From Hanleya hanleyi (lineage: Eukaryota; Mollusca; Polyplacophora; Lepidopleurida; Hanleyidae): 64,000 nt of DNA. Below the pieces are notes generated by a model. It saw nothing but the letters and a program-made list of their open reading frames with translations, was not told the DNA's origin and ran no database searches. Of the stretch, positions 7,834 through 14,960 are shown one piece after another. The DNA lies in contig JAVTVY010016068.1 in assembly GCA_036873755.1 (NCBI GenBank), positions 1 to 64,000 of the forward strand. The letters run 5' to 3'. The stretch's first letter is position 1. Each line of letters opens with the position of its first letter. The position numbers and the translations under genes were made by a program.

Positions 7834-8222
7834 CGCTATTTATAGTGTAAAGCGCGGACCTCAGCGAAATAGCTCTATCTGTTTGGTCTATATTTTTACC
7901 CTGAACAAAATATTTGTGTTTCTTTTCCAATTTTAAACTTGTGTGATTTTACAATAAATGTCAGTGCACGTATAAATTCAACCGAGGCAACTCATGGGAT
8001 AGCATTTAAAAATTTAGCAGGATATCACTAGACTAAGCCGGTATTTTTAATAATTTTATCGATTTTTACATGGGTAACGTTATAGTACGGTAGTGTGAGA
8101 AACCCGGTACACTGAAAATAAATGGGTTTTCCTGGCTAAAAATACGTCAAGTATATTGCTCACAGCCTTATAATATCACCCTAAAAATTGTAACTGGTTT
8201 ATCGAAAGAAAGAAAGAAAACT
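7834..8222 (-). promoter_or_regulatory. About 400-bp shared upstream region, copy b
   Basis: Inverted relative to copy a (4753-5185) and placed upstream of RING A. It begins with TATAAATAGCGCG on the minus strand (TATA box at 7837-7844) and ends at the CGATAAACCAG-like landmark. With copy a it forms an inverted repeat around genes 5212 and RING A. Confidence 0.7.
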
Positions 8223-8317
8223 AGGAAATGTTTATGCTTGGGCAACGGTAACACAGCACTATACAGTGTGCAGGGAAAAAATGTGAGTACAGCTATGGGA
8301 TGTCAAATGGAGAAAAA

Positions 8318-8433
8318 ATTTCCTAGTTTTTTTTCTTTTCGATAAACATGCTGCAGTGAACTCACATTTATTGCAAAAAAAAATGAGACCCTGTTTTAAA
8401 GTTGGAAAAATAAAACACAAACAATTTTTAGCA
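8318..8433 (+). promoter_or_regulatory. Truncated shared upstream region, copy d
   Basis: Plus-oriented fragment upstream of RING B holding the first landmarks (TTTCCTAGTTTT, TCGATAAAC) joined to the later ones (CATTTATTGCAAAA, AAAACACAAA), with the middle missing. Confidence 0.55.
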
Positions 8434-8460
8434 GATACCACCATGTTGCACTCACTCACA

Positions 8461-8579
8461 CCGGCCGCCATCTTAAACCCACCACCCACCCATCCACCAC
8501 CATTTTGCACTCACTCACACCGGCCGCCATGTTAAACCCACCACCCACCCATCCACCACAGCCGGCTAGACTATAAATA
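8461..8579 (+). promoter_or_regulatory. YY1-like minisatellite and TATA box of RING B (left)
   Basis: Two repeat units contain GCCGCCATCTT or its variant followed by AAACCCACCACCCACCC. Then comes TATAAATA (8572-8579) and an initiator-like TCATTTATTCAC at 8595-8606, 11 bases before the ATG. Confidence 0.65.
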
Positions 8580-8616
8580 ACGCGTAGTATCTTGTCATTT
8601 ATTCACAACTACAATC

Positions 8617-9366
8617 ATGGGTACAAGACGAAGACTCTTCACCGATCCGAGAGACCCTAGACAACACAGAGAGGTGATTACGACAGGAGATGAACATAAC
8701 AATGGTGAAGTGGCAATAATTACAAGCTTTGAGCAGGTTATTGTCGACGAGACGATGATACGGCGAAGTGAAGAACAACTGCAAAAGCTGCGGAGGGAGG
8801 TAATGGAAGAAGATGCGAGATTGATAAGACAACGAAGTCAAGAACAAGACCAAGAAATCAGGAGGGTGGTGCTGGAAGAAGAAGAGGATCAGCATATATC
8901 TGATGCAGATATAAGTGATGAGGAAGAAGAACTCCCCTGGTTAAACAGTAACAGACCTCCAGCAAATACAAGGGCTACTCAGACTCCGATTATAACCACG
9001 TCGGCTTGCGAAACAACAACAACAACACTACCATCACCATGTTCTTGGGCCGAGGTAACCCGCCTGAACGAACAGATTAATAACATGAGACAACACATGG
9101 ATCAAATGGACGTTATTATTTTAAAACAAGAAGAAGCTCGACAGAAGGAACAAAGTAAATTAATCTGCAGTGTGTGTACAGCGGAAGAAAGCCTGTACGC
9201 TCTATTTCCGTGCGGGCATTTATGCCTATGTGAAAAATGCTGGGTTACGCTAACATGTATAGGGGGTGTGTGCCACTGCGCTGAAACGGACGAACAGCAT
9301 TTAAAGATCAAGTGTCCCGTGTGTAGGAAGCAGGTAGCCGGGGTAAAGAGAATTTACCGCTCCTAA
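8617..9366 (+). CDS. Coiled-coil RING-finger protein B (left copy)
   Basis: 249 aa. The N-terminal 95 residues are charged and helical (SEEQLQKLRREVMEED...). An acidic stretch EEEE and Thr-rich linker follow, then a predicted coiled coil at about 145-182 (EVTRLNEQINNMRQHMDQMD). The C-terminus is a C3HC4 RING with C184, C187, C199, H201, C205, C208, C233 and C236 (CSVC, PCGHLCLCEKC, CPVC). The RING spacing with its PCGH core resembles the IAP/MUL-type E3 RINGs at protein C-termini. No BIR domain is present. It is a likely dimeric E3 ligase. The gene is intronless with a TATA promoter and a histone-type 3' end 27 bases after the stop. It has a diverged homologue at 60668-61390. Confidence 0.85.
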   Translation: MGTRRRLFTDPRDPRQHREVITTGDEHNNGEVAIITSFEQVIVDETMIRRSEEQLQKLRREVMEEDARLIRQRSQEQDQEIRRVVLEEEEDQHISDADISDEEEELPWLNSNRPPANTRATQTPIITTSACETTTTTLPSPCSWAEVTRLNEQINNMRQHMDQMDVIILKQEEARQKEQSKLICSVCTAEESLYALFPCGHLCLCEKCWVTLTCIGGVCHCAETDEQHLKIKCPVCRKQVAGVKRIYRS

Positions 9367-9393
9367 AACAAGTGTCGTAACACTTTTACAAAA

Positions 9394-9409
9394 GGCTCTT
9401 TTCAGAGCC
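9394..9409 (+). terminator. Histone-type 3' stem-loop of RING B (left)
   Basis: GGCTCT TTTC AGAGCC, preceded by ACAAAA and followed by ACC, with the purine-rich CCGAAAGGGAAAA about 11 bases downstream. It is a perfect six-bp stem. Confidence 0.85.
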
Positions 9410-9531
9410 ACCTGATCTTTCCGAAAGGGAAAACTTCTAACTGAAAAAGCACACAAAAAATTAACACCAGCTCCCTTCACCCTTTCCTCTATGAAAAAAA
9501 TTTTTTAAAAATTTTTTAAATTTTTTTTTTA

Positions 9532-9618
9532 ACATTACAGCCCGAATAATAACGGACTGAAATTATTGAAACCAACATTACAGCCCGAATGATAACGGAC
9601 TGAAATTATTGAAACCAG
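9532..9618. repeat. Two further copies of the CCCGAAT motif
   Basis: Two adjacent copies of CCCGAATNATAACGGACTG plus AAATTATTGAAACCA lie between the convergent genes RING B and CARD-PC4, the same setting as the five copies at 6114-6650. The rest of the interval to 10007 shows no gene. Confidence 0.75.
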
Positions 9619-10007
9619 CACAGGGATTTGGGATTAGAATTAATTTTCATTATTAGGATGCGAGCAATAGTTGTAATTCTGTATTGTAAGGATACATTTG
9701 ATAAATCATTGTACAATGCAAGGGAGATAATCGTTAATTGTGCAACTCGCCTGATCTCCCTTTGACCACGACGACAGGAGATGAGCCACTGTAAGTCCAT
9801 TCTGTCGATGATTGGTTGCTTCCCCGCATGCGTTGATGTAAGCGGGACCACGAGGCCCGCACAGTTCACTTGGACGGGGAAGCCATAGCAGGAGACACGC
9901 ACACACCGGAGTAATTGCTGTTACCAGTAATTTGTATGTATTTGGTTTTAAATCCCACCCAGTTTCACAACCCATGAAAGAGGAAAAAAAATGAACACTA
10001 ACAACCA

Positions 10008-10048
10008 TTTTTTTTTTTTTTTTTTTTTTTTCTTACTATTTTTTTATT
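10008..10048 (-). terminator. AATAAA signal and genomic A-tract after CARD-PC4 (left)
   Basis: On the minus strand AATAAA (10043-10048) is followed by a 24-base A run (10008-10031). The right copy has the same arrangement, and the sequence beyond the A-tract is also shared, so it is an ancestral feature. Confidence 0.7.
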
Positions 10049-10416
10049 AACACAAATAGAATGAACGTGTTCACCAGGGTATTGAATTTTAATACAATTA
10101 TACGCTATGAAGGCGCTTCAATGCACAATCAACATAAAATGAACTAGGAATACGTGAAGAGAGAGAGAAGCCGTATTTTCAGCTTGAGCAAGACTGGCAG
10201 ATGATAATGTCTGAATGTTCCAATGCAATAAAAACTTGAAAATGCTCAATATTTATACAACAAGACAATAGAATGAACGTGTTCAACTCTGAGTATTGAA
10301 TTTTAATACAATTAACAGTTAAAAAACTGTGAATTTTTAATACAATTATACGCTCTCAAGCCACTTCAATGAACGTGTAGGAATACGGTAAATGTTTTTC
10401 AACATCACACTTGTTC
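10049..10416 (-). repeat. Repeated 3' UTR of CARD-PC4 (left)
   Basis: Diverged direct copies of a segment with GAATGAACGTGTTCA, TATTGAATTTTAATACAATT and GCGCTTCAATG. Homologous repeats follow the right gene (59936-60480). Confidence 0.6.
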
Positions 10417-11754
10417 TCAATAGTTCTGCAACAAGACTTGTTTGAACTCATCATCGTCTTTCCGCCCCTGGTGCACGTAGATGTAGGTAGTAATTTCTTC
10501 ACGTGGAATTTTGGGAGGGCAGGTAGCTTCCACTCTCAGGGCAATTTGCGACTCGGTCACGGCCTGTAGTGCCTCAGTGATCAGTGCGTATGAGGGTACA
10601 CTAGTGTCCACACACGTATGCTGGTTTATGGGACTGTTATTTTCACAGCCTGCACATGCTTGGATACGCAAGTGTCGAATTTGAGGTCTGATCAGATCCA
10701 GGACTGAGTCGATGTACTTCTTATAAATATAGTGAGACACCTGGTCAGCCAGAGCTTGACGAATTGCAGCTGTGACACTCTGCAACTTCCGCCACGCCGT
10801 TAATTTCAAGGTGACACCCTGAGGACAAGGAATACGCTCTTGCGTATCTAACCTCATTTTCCATTTACGGATATGCACCAGGAGCTGGTCGTTGAAATAG
10901 GCACAGCTGACAAAGATGTCGTCACCCACATAAAATTTCGCTTCGTCACTCCCCTGGTCGCGAATAACCGCATCGATGGCGTAATCAAGGGTCTCCAGTT
11001 TTTGCCAGGTGTCTAAGTTCATGGCAATATGCCTACCGGATCTGTCGTTAAAGCCCGCTGCGTTAAAATGCACTTCTTCGTCTTTCACACTCACAGTTAA
11101 ATAGGCTGAGAGCTCCCAAATGTCCTTGTGGGCTGCCTGGTAGGCCTGCTGAATAATGTTATTGATATCCTGCACAGACATAGGAAGTTGCACCTCTTCT
11201 TCTTTCACAGGCTCAGGCGCTTGCTGAAGCACTGACTCAGGTATTTCTAAAGGTGTTAGTCGGGGGCGTTTGGGTCGTGCAGCGCGTTTGGCAGGTACAC
11301 CAGACGCTGGGTGCGTACGTTTGCTAACTGTACGCTCTTCGGTGGTATCCATGACTAAGATATCATCATCTTGTATAACGTCGGCTTCAAGTAGATCTGC
11401 TAGTTCTTCATTTCCCGTGATCTTCAACCCCGCCACGAAGGCTAGAAATGCATAGGGGGTAGAGCGCAGTACACCATCGATGAGGGCTGTGTTTTGTGCT
11501 GAAGTGGTTTTCTCAGCCATGATATCTTCCACACGCTGTTTCAGAAGTATGTTTTCCTCCATAAGGAAATCACATAATTCACCCACATGCTGCATCTCTT
11601 CAATCAGACGAACACGGTACTTTCCAAGCCTCACTAAAAATGATGATGACGCCATGACTATGGGCTCAGGCTGATGAGCAACTGCTACGGTGTAAAAGTC
11701 TCCTGAATTTGCACTCGTAAAATTAAAAAAAGTAAAAGGTTCTACACAGCTCAT
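10417..11754 (-). CDS. CARD - basic NLS - tandem PC4-like protein (left copy)
   Basis: 445 aa, intronless. Residues about 42-125 read as a caspase recruitment domain: a helical bundle ending in ALIDGVL, STPYAFLAFVAGL and TGNEELADLLEAD, the classic CARD helix 4-6 signature. Residues about 145-167 are a bipartite basic signal (SKRTHPASGVPAKRAARPKRPR). Two PC4-like units follow: about 215-265 (YLTVSVKDEEVHF ... NLDTWQKLE) and 276-335 (GDDIFVSCAYFNDQLLVHIR, then GVTLKLTAWRKLQ). The second closely fits the PC4/Sub1 strand-helix layout. A conserved C-terminal domain contains CAGC. The start is supported by conservation of MSC.EP.TFF in the right copy. It could bind a host CARD adaptor and ssDNA or transcription complexes. 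Domain calls come from pattern; function is inferred. Confidence 0.75.
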   Translation of the reverse strand: MSCVEPFTFFNFTSANSGDFYTVAVAHQPEPIVMASSSFLVRLGKYRVRLIEEMQHVGELCDFLMEENILLKQRVEDIMAEKTTSAQNTALIDGVLRSTPYAFLAFVAGLKITGNEELADLLEADVIQDDDILVMDTTEERTVSKRTHPASGVPAKRAARPKRPRLTPLEIPESVLQQAPEPVKEEEVQLPMSVQDINNIIQQAYQAAHKDIWELSAYLTVSVKDEEVHFNAAGFNDRSGRHIAMNLDTWQKLETLDYAIDAVIRDQGSDEAKFYVGDDIFVSCAYFNDQLLVHIRKWKMRLDTQERIPCPQGVTLKLTAWRKLQSVTAAIRQALADQVSHYIYKKYIDSVLDLIRPQIRHLRIQACAGCENNSPINQHTCVDTSVPSYALITEALQAVTESQIALRVEATCPPKIPREEITTYIYVHQGRKDDDEFKQVLLQNY

Positions 11755-11760
11755 ACAAAA

Positions 11761-11860
11761 CAGGCAAACAGGCTGGCTGGGTGGCTGGCTGGGTGGCTAG
11801 AGGTGAAGCAGGCAGGCAGGCGGGCAGGCAGGCAGGCAGGTAGGCTGGTCAGGTCAGATA
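11761..11860 (-). repeat. GGCTGGCTGG-type simple repeat in the CARD-PC4 leader
   Basis: Imperfect (GGCTGGGT/GGCAGGCA) repeats lie between the inferred transcription start and the ATG. The right copy has a matching AGCC-rich leader at 58480-58618. Confidence 0.7.
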
Positions 11861-11883
11861 AGTCAGAGTGCTCCGCAGGGTAG

Positions 11884-11926
11884 TGCAATGAATACTCCTC
11901 TCCCCTAAAAATCGCCTCCTTTTATA
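11884..11926 (-). promoter_or_regulatory. TATA box and start site of CARD-PC4 (left)
   Basis: Minus strand: TATAAAAGG (11918-11926) and TATTCATTGCA (11884-11894), about 32 bases apart. Both are conserved at the right copy (58407-58415 and 58439-58449). Confidence 0.7.
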
Positions 11927-11939
11927 CGTTTTTCTACAA

Positions 11940-12275
11940 GCCGCCATCTTAAACCCACCACCCACCCATCCACCACCATCTTGCACTCACTCACACCGGC
12001 CGCCATCTTAAACCCACCATCCACCCATCCACCACAGCCGCCATCTTAAACCCACCACCCATCCACCACACTTGCACTCACTCACACCGGCCGCCATCTT
12101 AAACCCACCACCCACCCATCCACCACACTTGCACTCACTCACACCGGCCGCCATCTTAAACCCACCACCCACCCATCCACCACAGCCGCCATCTTAAACC
12201 CACCACCCACCCATCCACCACAGCACTCACTCACACCGGCCCATCTTAAACCCACCACCCACCCATCCACCACAC
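11940..12275 (-). promoter_or_regulatory. Minisatellite of YY1-type motifs upstream of CARD-PC4 (left)
   Basis: About seven units, one degenerate, carry GCCGCCATCTTAAACCC plus CACCCACCCATCCACCAC. Read toward the gene, each gives AAGATGGCGGC, the YY1 consensus. Unit length alternates because a CACTCACTCACACCGG segment is present or absent. Confidence 0.75.
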
Positions 12276-12382
12276 CCCATGTGACACAATACGCGCTTCT
12301 GATTGGCTGTCGCGTGACGTCACAGAGGACATATGCACATTTCTGAGGTCAAGGGCCATCGTTTTGCCCTTTGTATACTACT
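12276..12382 (-). repeat. Polinton terminal sequence (left element end)
   Basis: Read inward from 12382 the terminus is AGTAGTATAC, then TTGACCT starts at base 31. The same AGTAGTATA start and base-31 TTGACC/TTCACC appear at both ends of the elements at 27268-40237 and 42194-43781. Polintons characteristically begin with AG. A CRE (TGACGTCA, 12315-12322) and a CCAAT-like GATTGG lie inside. The other end is outside the window, so the 6-bp target duplication (expected TCCCTT) cannot be checked. Confidence 0.7.
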
Positions 12383-13100
12383 TCCCTTGCGTACAAATGA
12401 ACTGAAGAACGCTTCATAGCTTGTCATTCATATACCAGTGTCTTCGATCACTGATATTATAAATGCACTTAGTGTACGATGTTATCAACGAACCTATTAA
12501 AAACGTCTAACCGGTTTCTAGAGTACTTAGTATCCAGCGCTGTAATTCGGCCTGTTCACTTGAACATCATAGAGATCTCGAATAACGAGCTTTCAAACGG
12601 ATCCTATCCTGGATAGGAACAGATTACAACACAGCACATAACATAAACACCGCCGATCCTGCTCGCAACAGCTGTGCCCTGCTATCATATTGTCCTACTA
12701 GATTAAGAGAGCTACACAAATCGGTAAAATCAAATTTCCACCACTCATATTAATGTTCAGCTGAGTTTTCTAACTGTCCAGAAATGTGAATCAGTTGTTA
12801 TTTTGAAAACAAATGTCACACTCTATCTATAATATTCATTTCTTAAATACCCGCCGTGCATTTACTCTCACATGCATGTGGGCTTTCTAAATAAGTAATT
12901 ACTCCGCCCTACTGAATGAGTTCAACTAGAAGTACCAACTAAACCGATACCGTGCAAGTCTTCAGATTTTGTATCTATACACGTACGCAACAAACAAATA
13001 TTACTTCGAACGTCGTTTATAGCTGATGGTCCTTAAGGGAGTATTTAGCAGTGTAAATGTGCGTAAACTTTCAGTAATAAGTTACTAGGCTTAGATATGA
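12383..13100. other. Host flank, no gene seen
   Basis: AT-rich DNA after the element end with no supported ORF, RNA gene or recognisable repeat. Confidence 0.5.
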
Positions 13101-13139
13101 CAAATCGTGAAATAAAAAAATACAGAGATCATCATAATA

Positions 13140-14347
13140 TTTGTGGATACAATCGCCTAGTCTGTCATATAATACTCAGCCGTCGCCCATTAAATAATTT
13201 CCGCGTCCATAATCCAGACCTAAATCACAGCATTAGCATCAAATTGAAAACAAAGTAGTCATAGAATGCACATCTTCACCAGCCAAGTCAACTACATCGC
13301 GAAGCTCTCTACGCTGCCTTGACATTCTTGGCTGGTGGCAGAGGAATACTGCTCTGCGCCACCTAGTGGAAGTTTTAACGGCGAGAGACTTTTTGCGACC
13401 AGGAGTTGTTCCCCTTCAATCTCAAGTCGGCACACACGTGAGGCGATTCGTTATCGTTCGACCTTGCAGCGTGTCCCAAAATCTGATTCAATTGATCAAA
13501 AACACCGAAAGTGGCCGTGAAAGTGCTCTTCCTGTATCTTTTCGGTAGAATTTCCCGGCACACTCAACACAACTCATTCTTAGTGGGGGCAGTCATCTTG
13601 GGAAACCAACTACTACGTAACGCGCATTCTGATTGGATGCAGCACGCCGTCTCTGCATCCAATCATCAATGAGGATTAACGTTCCAACTTCACTAGAGAA
13701 GTATGCCAAGGCAATGTACAGAGCAACGTGATGTACGTCGACTTGGCTAGAGAAGATGAAGAATACATAACAATAGGCTGGTTTGCCAAAAGCGAGACGC
13801 ATTCAACAGTTTGGCGAGACATCATGATGTTCTAAAAATTTACAATCTGTATCGTTGATCAGTACTCTTAAACCACATAATTTGTCAAGTCGTTATCTAG
13901 AGATTGATGTATCTTACTCACGCTTTGGCTGTGTCTGTTCATCTGAAAAGAAAATGATCATCTTGAAGTACATAGGTTCACACGGCCCCTATACCTGGGT
14001 TAAGCTGAATTAGAAACAAGTTACGAAACGCACCGCCATAGATCTTGCACGCTACGCTCGTATCTTGCTATCAGCATGCGATATGCATCGCTAAATTTGA
14101 GAAACTTCTAGTGGATTCGCTTGATGATATAGCCTTGTTTTACAAGTTTCTGCAATAATGTTTTGTGATGTTGATTAAAATCGTAACATTTTACACAGGA
14201 TCTAGCAAATGCTACTAGGCGAGTTATGTATACGCCATATACAGATCCCTCTAGTAAATTACTGTCCAGATAGGGATAGTTCACGATGTCGAGATTGTAA
14301 TCATCTCTTTTGTCGTAAAGTCGGCACAAAGAGAAGTACTCATCCAT
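13140..14347 (-). pseudogene. Decayed reverse-transcriptase retroelement, C-terminal part
   Basis: Minus-strand residues at 14347-14108 (CRLYDKRDDYNLDIVNYPYL, then YGVYITRLVAFARSC) match the C-terminal part of a reverse transcriptase family common in molluscs, whose more upstream piece lies at 19075-19446. Coding similarity continues to about 14030 through a frame change (RMLIARYERSVQDLW). The noncoding tail runs to about 13140 and is interrupted by unrelated DNA. The same tail occurs at 14700-14960, 33802-34269 and 47640-48100. It is dead: only a fragment, with frame changes and no catalytic block. Confidence 0.7.
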
Positions 14348-14699
14348 ACCAGACAGTCGTCACTCGAGTTAGCGTATAGTAGGACCATTTAGTTACGTTC
14401 AGTTTGCACAAGCTGTTCTGCCTCAAGGCATACTTATTCTAGCTCATACGATACTGCATATACCGGTGAACCTCAACGACATAACTTTTTAGGATTAGAT
14501 GAATATTGCAGCCACTCTCTTGATATACAATGATGCAAAGGGTTACATGCAACGAGCTATGGTTTTTTAATCCTGAACTCAACTGCCTATTGTTTTCTTG
14601 AAATGCTTGTAATACTCTAGTATTACTTGAGAGGATTATAATTTGAAATCAGTTGATCACGATGATTAGTTGAAATTCCGAGTAGATATGATCAATGTA

Positions 14700-14960
14700 T
14701 GAGGTAGTCCATGACGAAAATACAAGCGTGTAGTCCCTTACTTGATATTCATCCCTCGTCGACTAAAGAATTTCCGCTTCCATAAGTCCTAGTTCATATG
14801 ACAGCATTAGCATCAAATTTAAAGGAAGACAATCAAAGTATACATTAACATAGACTAGTTTTCTCAATGAAACCAGCAAGACACAATGATGTTTCAAAAA
14901 TATCAAATATGTATCGGTGATGAATATTCTTAATTCATATGATCTTCGTGGTAAAGTCGT
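14700..14960 (-). repeat. Copy of the retroelement 3' tail
   Basis: Shares with 33802-34269 the landmarks AAGAATTTCCGCTTCCATAA, ACAGCATTAGCATCAAATT and AAAAATATCAAAT.GTATCG. It is a noncoding, 5'-truncated copy. Confidence 0.6.

Noticed and set aside
8617..9366. Inhibitor-of-apoptosis (IAP) protein
   Set aside because: The RING resembles IAP-type RINGs, but no BIR zinc motif exists in either RING B copy.
11940..12275. Possible CRISPR-like array of direct repeats with spacers
   Set aside because: Units are contiguous or vary by one optional segment, there are no unique spacers, and the setting is an animal genome. It is a minisatellite.
5212..12382. Endogenous malacoherpesvirus origin, because those viruses carry many RING genes
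   Set aside because: The linked integrase, packaging ATPase, pX-like gene and AG-type terminus all point to a Polinton. No herpesvirus core gene is seen.
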